Positions 41,533-51,206 of a stretch of 64,000 nucleotides of DNA are shown one piece after another. The first letter of the stretch is position 1, and the number at the start of each line of letters is the position of its first letter. The DNA comes from Ancylomarina sp. 16SWW S1-10-2 (GTDB taxonomy: Bacteria; Bacteroidota; Bacteroidia; Bacteroidales; Marinifilaceae), in NCBI RefSeq assembly GCF_009669305.1, contig NZ_SADB01000010.1:124001-188000 (forward strand), given 5' to 3'. The notes under the pieces were generated by a model, which saw nothing but the letters and a program-made list of their open reading frames with translations, was not told the origin of the DNA and did not search any database. The position numbers and the translations under genes were made by a program.

Positions 41533-43326
41533 ATGAGTATTGAAAGTATTATAAAAGGTAAAGTAGTAGAGGCTATAAGTGCTTGCTATGGTCAGATAGT
41601 TGAAGAGGATAGTGTTCAGATTCAGAAGACCCGACGCGAATTTGAAGGAGATTTAACAGTTGTTGTTTTTCCATTTTTGCGCTTCTCTAAGAAATCACCT
41701 GAGGAAACTGCTAACGATCTTGGAAATTATTTACAAGAGAATATAGATTCTATTCCTTCTTTTAATATTGTAAAAGGATTTTTGAATTTAGTAATTGATA
41801 ATTCATATTGGCTTTCTGTTTTAAACGAAGCTGTTAATACAGATAATTACGGTTTTATTCCTTTGAAAGAAGGAGCTAGAAAGGTCATGATTGAATATTC
41901 ATCACCTAATACCAATAAGCCTCTTCATCTTGGACACATTAGAAATAACTTATTAGGTTATTCTGTTGCACAAATTCTTAAGGCAAACGGACTAGAAGTT
42001 ATTAAGGTTAATCTTGTTAATGATAGAGGTATTCATATCTGTAAATCGATGTTGGCTTGGTTGCGTTTTGGAGAAGGTGAAACACCTGAATCGACGGGAA
42101 TCAAAGGTGACCATTTGGTTGGAAAATACTATGTTAAGTTTGATCAAGAATATAAAAAAGAAGTTGCAACTTTAGTTGCTAGCGGCATGGAAGCTGATGA
42201 GGCTAAAAAGAAATCTCCTCTATTAATCGAAGCTCAAGAAATGCTTGTGAAGTGGGAAGCTGGAGATGAAGAAACAGTTGCCCTTTGGCGTAAAATGAAC
42301 GATTGGGTATTAGCTGGTTTCGAAATTACTTACAAAACAATGGGAGTCGATTTCGATAAAGTTTACTTCGAATCGGATACATATAAAAAAGGTAAGGCTA
42401 TTGTTATGCGTGGCCTTGAAGAAGGCGTTCTTTACCAAAAAGAAACAGGATCGGTTTGGGCTAATTTAGAATCCGATGGTTTAGATCATAAATTATTACT
42501 ACGTGATGATGGAACATCGGTATATATGACTCAAGATATTGGAACAGCTTACGAGCGTTTTAATGAGTATAAAATTGATGAGCACATTTATGTTGTAGGT
42601 AATGAGCAAAATTATCATTTCCAGGTTCTTTCTCTAGTTATGGGAAAATTAGGTTACGAATGGCATGATAAAATTCAGCACCTATCTTATGGTATGGTTG
42701 AATTACCTGAGGGTAAAATGAAATCTCGTGAAGGTACTGTTGTTGATGCTGACGATTTGATGAATGAGATGGTTAACACGGCTCGTGAAACTTCTGAAGA
42801 ATTAGGTAAATTGTCAGGTTATTCAAAAGAAGAAGCTGAGGATGTTTATTATAAAGTTGCGATGGGCGCATTAAAATATTTTATTCTTAAGGTTGATCCT
42901 AAAAAGAATATGATGTTTAATCCTAAAGACTCTATTGATTTTAATGGCAATACAGGTCCATTTATTCAATATACATATACACGTATTCAATCTGTATTAC
43001 GTAAAGCAGTTGAAAGTGGTATTGAAATTCCAGTTTTGGCTAAATTTGATTTAGTTATTTCTGAAAAAGAATCGTTTTTAATTCAGTTACTAGCAAATTA
43101 TCCAAACGTAATAAAGGATGCAGGTCGCGATAAAAGCCCAGCTATAATTTCAAATTACGTTTACGATTTGTCTAAGGAGTACAATCAGTTTTATCACGAT
43201 TTTCCTATGAACAAAGAGGAGAACGAAGATCTTAGAAATTTCCGTTTTGTTTTATCTAAACAAGTAGCAGAAATTATTAAGTCGGGAATGAGCTTGTTAG
43301 GAGTTAGTTTGCCAGAGAGAATGTAA
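41533..43326 (+). CDS. argS: Arginyl-tRNA synthetase
   Basis: Class Ia synthetase of 597 residues that charges tRNA-Arg. The N-terminal Add1-like domain precedes the HIGH-type motif in SPNTNKPLHLGHIRNN. The catalytic core includes VNLVNDRGIHICKSMLAW and VVGNEQNYHFQVL; the KMSK counterpart is KMKSREGTVV. The C-terminal DALR anticodon-binding domain ends SLLGVSLPERM, which matches the usual ArgS end. Single gene between its own promoter and ffh. Confidence 0.96.
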   Translation: MSIESIIKGKVVEAISACYGQIVEEDSVQIQKTRREFEGDLTVVVFPFLRFSKKSPEETANDLGNYLQENIDSIPSFNIVKGFLNLVIDNSYWLSVLNEAVNTDNYGFIPLKEGARKVMIEYSSPNTNKPLHLGHIRNNLLGYSVAQILKANGLEVIKVNLVNDRGIHICKSMLAWLRFGEGETPESTGIKGDHLVGKYYVKFDQEYKKEVATLVASGMEADEAKKKSPLLIEAQEMLVKWEAGDEETVALWRKMNDWVLAGFEITYKTMGVDFDKVYFESDTYKKGKAIVMRGLEEGVLYQKETGSVWANLESDGLDHKLLLRDDGTSVYMTQDIGTAYERFNEYKIDEHIYVVGNEQNYHFQVLSLVMGKLGYEWHDKIQHLSYGMVELPEGKMKSREGTVVDADDLMNEMVNTARETSEELGKLSGYSKEEAEDVYYKVAMGALKYFILKVDPKKNMMFNPKDSIDFNGNTGPFIQYTYTRIQSVLRKAVESGIEIPVLAKFDLVISEKESFLIQLLANYPNVIKDAGRDKSPAIISNYVYDLSKEYNQFYHDFPMNKEENEDLRNFRFVLSKQVAEIIKSGMSLLGVSLPERM

Positions 43327-43494
43327 ATATAGTTGTACTGGCTTAATGCCGATACAAATAATAGAATATAGGAATGAGTTGATTCTTTATTTAAGGAGCT
43401 TATTCAAATTAATAGCAAGAAAATCTGTTTTGACTTTTAAGTAGGTGTCTTATTAAAAGATGACTAGAGATATAAGCAAATACTCAGAATTTTC

Positions 43495-43502
43495 TATTTT
43501 TG
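43495..43502 (+). promoter_or_regulatory. Predicted -7 box upstream of ffh
   Basis: TATTTTTG, a full match to TAnnTTTG, lies 28 bases before the ffh start, a typical distance. Confidence 0.55.
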
Positions 43503-43530
43503 CAGGGAACTTAAAAAAATCAGTCAAAGA

Positions 43531-44865
43531 ATGTTTGAAAATCTTAATGAAAGACTTGAGCGGTCCTTTCAAATATTGAAAGGTCAAGGAAAGATCACAG
43601 AAATAAATATAGCTGAAACGTTAAAGGATGTTCGTCGTGCTTTACTTGATGCCGATGTCAATTTTAAAATCGCTAAGTCGTTTACTAATACAGTAAAAGA
43701 AAAAGCATTAGGACAAAATGTACTGACTTCATTGAAGCCAAATCAATTAATGGTGAAAATAGTTCACGATGAGTTGGCTGAATTGATGGGAAATGAGTTT
43801 GTTGATATTGAGACAAAAGGAAATCCTGCTGTTATTCTTATTGCTGGTCTTCAAGGTTCTGGTAAAACAACATTTTCAGGGAAGTTAGCTCTTTTACTTA
43901 AGACAAAGCGTTCTATGAATCCTTTGTTGGTTGCGGGTGATGTTTATCGTCCTGCTGCAATAGATCAGTTGCATGTTTTAGGTGAGCAAATTGGTGTTCC
44001 TGTTTATTCCGATAAGGATAATAAAAACCCAGTTAAAATTGCCGAAGCTGCAATTAAAGAAGCAAAAGCTAAAGGAAATGATATCATTATTGTTGATACA
44101 GCAGGTCGTTTGGCTGTTGATGAAACAATGATGAAGGAGATTGAAGCTGTTAAAAAAGCGATCAATCCTTCTGAAATTTTGTTTGTAGTCGATTCAATGA
44201 CAGGTCAAGATGCCGTAAATACAGCTAAAGAGTTTAATGATAGATTAGACTTTGACGGTGTTGTATTAACAAAACTTGATGGTGATACGCGTGGTGGTGC
44301 TGCTTTATCTATTCGTACAGTTGTAAATAAACCAATTAAGTTTGTTGGTACGGGTGAAAAAATGGAAGCGCTTGATGTTTTCCATCCATCACGTATGGCT
44401 GATCGTATTTTGGGTATGGGAGATATTGTTTCACTTGTTGAGCGTGCACAGGAGCAGTTCGATGCCGATGAAGCTCGTAGTTTACAAAAGAAGATTGCTA
44501 AAAATCAATTCAACTTTAATGATTTCCTTTCTCAGATTTCTCAAATCAAGAAAATGGGTAATCTTAAAGATTTAGCATCTATGATTCCTGGTGTGGGTAA
44601 AGCACTTAAAAATGTTGATATCGATGATGATGCCTTTAAGGGTATCGAAGCTATTATATATTCAATGACTCCATTGGAACGTGAAAATCCAACTTTATTG
44701 AACGGATCTCGACGAAAACGTATTGCCGATGGTAGCGGATCAAATATTCAGGATGTGAATCGTTTGATTAAACAATTCGATGAAACTCGAAAATTGATGA
44801 AGATGATGTCCAAAGGTGGAAAAATGTCCCGAATGATGGGTAAACTTCCGATGGGAAAGCGATAG
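43531..44865 (+). CDS. ffh: Signal recognition particle protein Ffh
   Basis: GTPase that binds 4.5S RNA and signal sequences of nascent proteins. The protein has 444 residues. The N domain is followed by G-domain motifs G1 GLQGSGKTTFSGKLA, G2-G3 around DVYRPAAIDQL and DTAGRL, G4 TKLDGDTRGG and GTGEKME. The methionine-rich M domain (from about residue 320) contains GSRRKRIADGSGSNIQDVNRLIKQF and ends MSRMMGKLPMGKR. A terminator follows 10 bases after the stop. Confidence 0.97.
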   Translation: MFENLNERLERSFQILKGQGKITEINIAETLKDVRRALLDADVNFKIAKSFTNTVKEKALGQNVLTSLKPNQLMVKIVHDELAELMGNEFVDIETKGNPAVILIAGLQGSGKTTFSGKLALLLKTKRSMNPLLVAGDVYRPAAIDQLHVLGEQIGVPVYSDKDNKNPVKIAEAAIKEAKAKGNDIIIVDTAGRLAVDETMMKEIEAVKKAINPSEILFVVDSMTGQDAVNTAKEFNDRLDFDGVVLTKLDGDTRGGAALSIRTVVNKPIKFVGTGEKMEALDVFHPSRMADRILGMGDIVSLVERAQEQFDADEARSLQKKIAKNQFNFNDFLSQISQIKKMGNLKDLASMIPGVGKALKNVDIDDDAFKGIEAIIYSMTPLERENPTLLNGSRRKRIADGSGSNIQDVNRLIKQFDETRKLMKMMSKGGKMSRMMGKLPMGKR

Positions 44866-44874
44866 ACAAAATAT

Positions 44875-44908
44875 AAAAATGCTTGGCCTTTAGGTCAGGC
44901 ATTTTTTA
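44875..44908 (+). terminator. Terminator after ffh
   Basis: AAAATGC-TG-CCT pairs with AGG-CA-GCATTTT with two internal mismatches and a short loop, then T-run. Confidence 0.75.
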
Positions 44909-44978
44909 TTATTTAATAATAATGATTTGTGGCCAGTAAATAGGTTGCATTAAATTTATCACAGATACATAACTAGTC

Positions 44979-45860
44979 ATGCAATTAATCGATGGAAAAA
45001 AAATTTCGGCTGAAGTAAAGCAAGAGATTGCAGCTGAAGTAGTAGAGCTTATTAAAAAAGGTGGTAAAAAGCCACACCTAGCGGCTATTATTGTTGGACA
45101 CGATGGTGCCAGCGAAACTTATGTGGCTGCTAAAGTTAAAGCCTGTCATCAAGTTGGCTTTGATTCTTCTGAGTTTAGGTTTGAAGACACAATCACTGAA
45201 GATGAGTTGTTGGCTGAGATTAAAAAAGTGAATCAAGATGATTCAGTTGACGGTTTAATTGTTCAATTACCTTTGCCAAAGCATATTTCGGAATCTAAAG
45301 TGATTGAAACAATTTGTCCTGAAAAAGATGTTGATGGATTTCATCCTATGAATGTTGGTAAAATGGTTGCAACACTTCCTACATACTTACCAGCTACACC
45401 AGCAGGAATTGTTGAGTTATTGAAACGATATAAAATTGAAACTTCTGGTAAAAACTGTGTTGTTCTTGGTCGAAGTAATATTGTTGGTACGCCAATGAGT
45501 ATTCTTATGTCACGTAAGGCTACGCATGGAGATTGTACCGTAACACTTTGTCATAGTCGTACAAAGAATATACCTGAAATTACTCGTGAAGCAGATATTG
45601 TAATTGTTGCATTAGGCATGCCTGAATTTTTAACTAAAGATATGGTTAAAGAGGGTGCTACAGTAATTGATGTGGGAATTCATAGAATCAAATCTGATAA
45701 AACAAAATCAGGATGGAAACTTATTGGCGACGTTAAATTCGATGAGGTTGCTCCTAAGTGTTCATTTATAACACCTGTTCCGGGTGGGGTTGGTCCTATG
45801 ACAATTGTGTCATTACTTCAAAATACATTACTAGCGTCTAAAAAAGAGATCTATTCGTAG
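44979..45860 (+). CDS. folD: Methylenetetrahydrofolate dehydrogenase / cyclohydrolase
   Basis: Bifunctional C1-folate enzyme of 293 residues, interconverting methylene-, methenyl- and formyl-THF. The substrate site is [14 protein letters not shown] with the catalytic Lys; [27 protein letters not shown] and the NADP-binding [16 protein letters not shown] are clear, as is the C-terminal [14 protein letters not shown]. It is flanked by terminators on both sides, so it is its own transcription unit. Confidence 0.96.
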   Translation: MQLIDGKKISAEVKQEIAAEVVELIKKGGKKPHLAAIIVGHDGASETYVAAKVKACHQVGFDSSEFRFEDTITEDELLAEIKKVNQDDSVDGLIVQLPLPKHISESKVIETICPEKDVDGFHPMNVGKMVATLPTYLPATPAGIVELLKRYKIETSGKNCVVLGRSNIVGTPMSILMSRKATHGDCTVTLCHSRTKNIPEITREADIVIVALGMPEFLTKDMVKEGATVIDVGIHRIKSDKTKSGWKLIGDVKFDEVAPKCSFITPVPGGVGPMTIVSLLQNTLLASKKEIYS

Positions 45861-45882
45861 TAACTAGTTCCATATAATATAT

Positions 45883-45918
45883 AAGGGATGATTCTTAATT
45901 GAATCATCCCTTTTTTTT
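45883..45918 (+). terminator. Terminator after folD
   Basis: GGGATGATTC pairs perfectly with GAATCATCCC around a six-base loop, followed by eight T. Confidence 0.9.
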
Positions 45919-46445
45919 TACAAACTCAATGTACATATCTTAAATGGAACGGTGAAAAAAGAAACGCTTAAAGAGTCGAAAGATTGTTTTTTTGAACCTG
46001 TAAAAGGGTCTCGTTGTTGTTCTTATATATAGTGTAATTTGATATAGAGATGTAGTTAATGATGTCTAAACCTAATTTTTAATTTCTGATATTTTATCGA
46101 ACATCTCTATAATTAGTTTTTTTTTGTGTTCAGTTGTGTTTTTTTTAAGGTTTCGAGGGTTTTAAAAGTGTTTTTTTTGGACTGTTATGGTCCTTTTTTT
46201 AGGGTTGTTGTATTTTTTTATTTTTTTTTAAAAATAAAAATAGATGTGTGAATGTCATTTTTATGTTCTAATCAGCCTGCATCTTTTGTTTTCTTATGCA
46301 AGTTTTTAGTATCTGATTGTTAGGCGTTTATAATTTTTCAGCAAACGATTGTGTTTTTTATAACAAAATGTTATTTATCCTTTATTATGTTATAATTTAT
46401 TACCGCAATCATACGTGTTAAGGTATGTTAAGGCTTTGTTAATGA
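45919..46445. other. T-rich gap with one long inverted repeat, no gene
   Basis: Between folD and the SusC gene there is no reading frame. TATAGAGATGT at 46043-46053 and ACATCTCTATA at 46101-46111 form an 11-bp inverted repeat around a 47-base loop, followed within six bases by nine T. This is either a terminator-like or a structured element. The stretch 46117-46231 then holds several runs of seven to nine T on the plus strand. Confidence 0.5.
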
Positions 46446-46452
46446 TTGTTAA
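46416..46452. repeat. Four TGTTAA direct repeats at 10-11-bp steps upstream of susC
   Basis: TGTTAA occurs at 46416, 46426, 46437 and 46447, steps of 10, 11 and 10 bases, all in the same orientation and so on one face of the helix. The last copy overlaps the predicted -33 element of the SusC promoter. This is the layout of an activator or repressor site array. Confidence 0.55.
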
Positions 46453-46475
46453 ATCCATTTAATGTGGTACATTTA
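46446..46475 (+). promoter_or_regulatory. Predicted promoter of the SusC-SusD operon
   Basis: TTG, 19 bases, then TACATTTA (seven of eight to TAnnTTTG). The RNA would start near 46482 with a leader of about 60 bases. Confidence 0.6.
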
Positions 46476-46540
46476 TGACTGACTAATACAATTTTAGACC
46501 ATTTGCATTTTTATTTACTACTAACTAAAAAGAATTTTTT

Positions 46541-49500
46541 ATGAAAAAATTAATTGGACTATTTGCTTTTCTACTTCTAGTAGGGACTCAAATAGTAACT
46601 GCGCAAAGCAAGGAAATTTCCGGTGCTGTAACTAGTGCCGATGACGGGCTAGGAATGCCTGGAGTATCTGTTGTTATAAAAGGTACCACTGTTGGTGCTA
46701 GTACAGATATGGATGGAAGATATAGTATTGAAGCTTCGGCAAGTGATGTGCTTGTTTATAGCTTTGTGGGGATGATTTCCCAAAATGTAACGATTGGTTC
46801 GCAAACTGTTATTAATGTAGTACTTGAAACTGAATCTATTGATATGGATGAAGTTGTTGTTACTGCCTTGGGTATAACTAGAGATAAAAAATCTTTAGGT
46901 TATGCTGTAACGGAAGTTGGCGGAGAATCAATAAGTGAAGGTAAAGAATCTAATATCATTAATTCATTATCGGGTAAAGTAGCTGGTGTAAGTATTCGTC
47001 AAGCTAACACAATGGGAGGATCTGCGAATATTATAATTCGTGGTTCAACTTCAATATCGGGGAATAATCAAGCTCTTTTTGTGGTTGATGGTGTACCTAT
47101 GGATAATTCCAATACGAATACTGCTGACCAGTCAAGTGGTTGGGGTGGTTATGACTATGGTAATGCTGCTTCTGATATAAACCCTGATGATGTAGAGTCT
47201 GTTTCTATTTTGAAAGGTGCTGCTGCATCTGCTCTTTATGGATCTAGAGCTGCTAATGGTGTTGTTTTGATTACAACTAAAAAAGGGAAAAAGAGAAAAG
47301 GTATAGGTGTCTCTATTAATTCGGGTGTTACATTTAGTACTATAAATAGAGAAACGATGCCTGAGTACCAATATGAGTATGGTGCAGGTTATTCACAAGA
47401 CTGGACTTTTGCAGGTAGTAATGGATTGAATGGTGAAACCGTTGTTAATGTAAATGATGATGCTTCTTGGGGGCCAGCTTTCGACCCTAATATGAACGTT
47501 GTACATTGGGATGCTCTTGACCCTACTGCTGATAATTATGGTGAAACAAGACCATGGGTTGCTCCGAATTCTAAAGTTTACGATTTTTTCGAGACAGGTG
47601 TGAAATTGACAAATAGTATTGCTTTAACAGGTGGAGACGAATTTGGAAGTTTTAGATTATCTTATACAAATTCTGATGAGAGTGGCATACTTCCTAACTC
47701 TTCGATCAAGAAGAATAGTATGTCTATTAAAGCTGATTATAAATTATCGGAAAAATTAACAGCAACTGCTAGTGCTAATTATGTGAATACAAAAGGTAAA
47801 GGTCGTTTTGGAACTGGTTATGATGATAATAACCCGATGCAAGGTCTTGCTCAGTGGTTTGAAACGAATCTTGATTTTGGTAGATTAAAGGATACTTATG
47901 AAACTGCCGATGGAGGACAGTTAACATGGAATGCTTCTAGTCCTACTGATATTTCGCCAGCATATACTAATAATCCTTATTGGGTTCGTTATAAGAATTA
48001 TGAGGATGATGAAAGAAATAGATTGTTTGGGCATGTTGCTTTAGATTATAAGTTGAATGATATGTTTTCTATAACTTATAGAACATCTATTGATTTTTAT
48101 CAAGAAAGACAAAATGAAAGAATTGCCGAAGGATCCAATGCGCAATCTTATTTTTCTACTTATGATAGAACTTTTTCTGAGTGGAATAGTGATCTGATGT
48201 TGAAATTTAATAAAACGGTAAATGATTTTAGTTTAAGTGCTTTATTAGGTGTTAATTATTTAGATAGAAATATTCAATCTATTTTCGGTGAAACTTCTGG
48301 AGGTTTAATAGTACCAGGTTTATATACCGTTTCTAATAGTACTGTAGCTGTATCTCCAGTAGAAAGCCTTAGCGAGAAGAATACTAAATCTGGTTATGGA
48401 AGTTTTTCAGTAGGGTATCAGAATTTTGCTTATTTAGAGGCATCTTTTAGAGTTGATCAATCATCGACTTTACCAACTGATAATAATACTTATTTTTATC
48501 CTGCTGTTTCTGGTAGTTTAATTCTATCAGAATTGGATTTTATGAAAGATTTATCTTTCCTTTCTTTTGCTAAGCTTAGAGGTAATTATGCTGAAGTAGG
48601 TAATGATACCAATCCATATAATATTAGTTCTGCTTATTATCAGTATACAAACTGGGGAGATAAAGCAAATTTCTCTGTTAGCAGTACTTTGAAAAATCCT
48701 GATTTAAAATCAGAAAGAACAGAGAGTGTTGAGCTTGGTTTAGAAGCCAAATTCTTAGATAATCGATTTGGTTTTGATTTTGCAGTATATCAATCAAAGT
48801 CTTACGATCAAATTATGGCTGTTAATGTTTCAAAAGGTAGTGGGTACACAAGTGCTTATGTAAATTCTGGCGAGATTGAAAATAAAGGGATTGAATTAGG
48901 TCTTAATGCTCATATCATTAAAACAAGTGATTTTAATTGGGATATGAACGTTAATTGGGCTCAGAACAAAAATGAGGTTATCAGTCTATACGATGGTGTT
49001 ACTAATATTCCAATAACTTCAGCTTGGGATGTTACTTTGAATGCAACAGTTGGTGAAGCTTATGGCGTTCTTAAAGGAACCGATTTTAATTACGTAGATG
49101 GTAAAAAAGTTGTTGATGCTTCTACTGGTTATTATACAAAAACTGCCGATGATGATAAGGTAATTGGAAACATCCAAGCTGATTGGACTGGTGGTATTAC
49201 GAATACATTCTCTTATAAAGGGATTAGTCTTCGTACTCTTATTGATATTCAACAAGGTGGTGATATTTATTCAGTAGACCGTAAATATGGTTTAGCTACA
49301 GGTTTATATAAAGAAACTGCTGGATTAAACTCAAAAGGAAATCCTAAGCGTGATGCTGTGTCAGATGGTGGAGGTATTTTACATGCTAATGCTGTTTATG
49401 CTGATGGAACTCAAAATACAACTTTTGCAAGTGCAAGTGGTTGGGGTGGAGACCAATATTATGGTCGAACACCAACTGCTAGATACATCTATGATGCTTC

Positions 49501-49738
49501 GTATGTTAAGTTGAGAGAAGTTACATTGTCGTATACGCTTCCTAAAAGTATTTTGAGTAAAACATTCTTAAATAAAGCTGTAATTTCTGCAGTTGGACGT
49601 AATCTTTGGATTATACATAAGAATACACCTGGTTTCGATCCTGAAACTGGTCTGAGTTCTGGTAATAAGCAAGGTATTGCTAATGCATCTTACCCAACAA
49701 CTAGAACATATGGTTTTAATGTTAGTTTAGGATTTTAA
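46541..49738 (+). CDS. SusC/RagA-family TonB-linked outer-membrane transporter
   Basis: Outer-membrane beta-barrel of 1065 residues. A signal peptide (ends TQIVTAQS) precedes a carboxypeptidase-regulatory-like domain (ISGAVTSADDGLGMPGVSVVIKGT...STDMDGRYSI). The TonB-box-like MDEVVVTALGI and a plug follow (SLSGKVAGVSIRQANTMGGSANIIIRGSTSI, LFVVDGVPMDN, ILKGAAASALYGSRAANGVVLITTKKGK), then the barrel to a C-terminal aromatic residue (GFNVSLGF). It works with the SusD lipoprotein 18 bases downstream to import an oligomer such as a glycan or peptide. No glycosidase, peptidase or ECF sigma/anti-sigma pair is adjacent, so the substrate cannot be inferred. Confidence 0.95.
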   Translation: MKKLIGLFAFLLLVGTQIVTAQSKEISGAVTSADDGLGMPGVSVVIKGTTVGASTDMDGRYSIEASASDVLVYSFVGMISQNVTIGSQTVINVVLETESIDMDEVVVTALGITRDKKSLGYAVTEVGGESISEGKESNIINSLSGKVAGVSIRQANTMGGSANIIIRGSTSISGNNQALFVVDGVPMDNSNTNTADQSSGWGGYDYGNAASDINPDDVESVSILKGAAASALYGSRAANGVVLITTKKGKKRKGIGVSINSGVTFSTINRETMPEYQYEYGAGYSQDWTFAGSNGLNGETVVNVNDDASWGPAFDPNMNVVHWDALDPTADNYGETRPWVAPNSKVYDFFETGVKLTNSIALTGGDEFGSFRLSYTNSDESGILPNSSIKKNSMSIKADYKLSEKLTATASANYVNTKGKGRFGTGYDDNNPMQGLAQWFETNLDFGRLKDTYETADGGQLTWNASSPTDISPAYTNNPYWVRYKNYEDDERNRLFGHVALDYKLNDMFSITYRTSIDFYQERQNERIAEGSNAQSYFSTYDRTFSEWNSDLMLKFNKTVNDFSLSALLGVNYLDRNIQSIFGETSGGLIVPGLYTVSNSTVAVSPVESLSEKNTKSGYGSFSVGYQNFAYLEASFRVDQSSTLPTDNNTYFYPAVSGSLILSELDFMKDLSFLSFAKLRGNYAEVGNDTNPYNISSAYYQYTNWGDKANFSVSSTLKNPDLKSERTESVELGLEAKFLDNRFGFDFAVYQSKSYDQIMAVNVSKGSGYTSAYVNSGEIENKGIELGLNAHIIKTSDFNWDMNVNWAQNKNEVISLYDGVTNIPITSAWDVTLNATVGEAYGVLKGTDFNYVDGKKVVDASTGYYTKTADDDKVIGNIQADWTGGITNTFSYKGISLRTLIDIQQGGDIYSVDRKYGLATGLYKETAGLNSKGNPKRDAVSDGGGILHANAVYADGTQNTTFASASGWGGDQYYGRTPTARYIYDASYVKLREVTLSYTLPKSILSKTFLNKAVISAVGRNLWIIHKNTPGFDPETGLSSGNKQGIANASYPTTRTYGFNVSLGF

Positions 49739-49756
49739 TATTAAAGAAAGAAAAAG

Positions 49757-51199
49757 ATGAAAAAAATAATATATTTATTACTAGGGATTGTTTCTACGGT
49801 GGGAATTGTTTCTTGCGAATTGGAAGATAATATAGATTCGAAGAGTGCAAGTGAAGTTCCTGTAGAAACCTTATTTACAAATGCAGAAATTGCTTTTGTA
49901 GATCAGTATAACAGCATGAACGTTAATTTTAATATATCGCGAATGTTAGCTCAGTATTGGTCTGATGTGACTTATACTGATGGATCTCGTTACGATTTTC
50001 AAGATCGTGGTATTCCAGATACTTTTTGGGCAGAATTCTATAGAGACGTTTTAATGGATCTAGAAGATGCTAAAGCTGTAATAGAAGCAGAGGAATATAC
50101 TGGAGCTTTAGCTGATCAAGCTACAAATCAAATAGCTATTATTGAAATTTTAGAGGTTTATACCTATTCTGTTTTAACGGAAACATTTGGTAATGTACCT
50201 TATACTGAGGCTAATATGGGTGCTGCTGATTTTACTCCAGCATACGATGATGCAGCAACTGTTTATGCTGATTTATTTACAAGACTAGATGCTGCAATAG
50301 CTGATTTAAATGCCGATAACAGTTCATTTGGTGATACAGACTTATTATTTGATGGAGATATTACAAAATGGAAAACTTTTGCAAATTCTTTAAAGCTAAG
50401 AATGGCTATGCGTATGGCTGATGTTCCAAGCTTTGGTTCTGAAACTAAAGTTTTAGAGGCTGTAGCTGCAGGCGTATTTGATACTAATTTAGATGGTGCC
50501 TTTTTCGAATATATTGGTACTGATCCTTATGTGAGTACTATTTATGATGGATTTACAATTGATGGGCGAAATGATTATTGTCCTTCAAATACTTTAATAG
50601 ATATGATGAATGATCTTAATGATCCTCGTCTTCCATTATGGTTTACTACTGTAAATGGTGAATATAAGGGAATCGAATTCGGTTTAGTGGATGGTGTTCC
50701 TTATTCTAATTATTCTCATTTCAGTGATCCTTTTTTCGAACCAACATTTGAAGCTGTTCTTTCTGATTATTCAGAAATGGAATTCTTTTTAGCTGAAGCT
50801 GTTGAAAGAGGTTGGGCTGTTAGTGGAACTGCTGAGTCTCATTATAATAATGGTATTACAGCAAGTATTCTATATTATGGTGGAACGCAAGCTGAAGCTG
50901 ATGCTTATTTAGCTCAGTCTTCTGTTGCTTATGCAACTGCAACAGGAACATGGAAAGAAAAGATTGGTACTCAAAAATGGTTAGCTATGTATAACCGTGG
51001 TCTTGAAGGCTGGTCTGAGTGGAGAAGACTTGATTACCCAATTTTAAATTTCCCTGTAGGAATGACTTATGCTGATATTCCTACTCGTTTCCCTTATCCT
51101 TATACTGAAAATGATATGAACGAGGATAATTATGATGCTGCTGCTGCTGCTATAGGTGGTGACTCAGCAACAACTAAACTTTGGTGGGATAAAAACTAA
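49757..51199 (+). CDS. SusD/RagB-family surface lipoprotein
   Basis: Lipoprotein of 480 residues, lipobox GIVSC at residues 16-20 followed by acidic ELEDN. The helical TPR-like scaffold is recognisable (TNQIAIIEILEVYTYSVLTETFGNVPYTEA, DAAIADLNADNSSFGDTDLLFDGDITKWKTFANSLKLRMAMRMAD, YSEMEFFLAEAVERGW, LEGWSEWRRLDYP). This fits the SusD-like group that caps SusC transporters and captures substrate at the cell surface. It belongs with the preceding SusC gene, and the next gene encodes a further lipoprotein. Confidence 0.93.
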   Translation: MKKIIYLLLGIVSTVGIVSCELEDNIDSKSASEVPVETLFTNAEIAFVDQYNSMNVNFNISRMLAQYWSDVTYTDGSRYDFQDRGIPDTFWAEFYRDVLMDLEDAKAVIEAEEYTGALADQATNQIAIIEILEVYTYSVLTETFGNVPYTEANMGAADFTPAYDDAATVYADLFTRLDAAIADLNADNSSFGDTDLLFDGDITKWKTFANSLKLRMAMRMADVPSFGSETKVLEAVAAGVFDTNLDGAFFEYIGTDPYVSTIYDGFTIDGRNDYCPSNTLIDMMNDLNDPRLPLWFTTVNGEYKGIEFGLVDGVPYSNYSHFSDPFFEPTFEAVLSDYSEMEFFLAEAVERGWAVSGTAESHYNNGITASILYYGGTQAEADAYLAQSSVAYATATGTWKEKIGTQKWLAMYNRGLEGWSEWRRLDYPILNFPVGMTYADIPTRFPYPYTENDMNEDNYDAAAAAIGGDSATTKLWWDKN

Positions 51200-51206
51200 T
51201 TAAATT

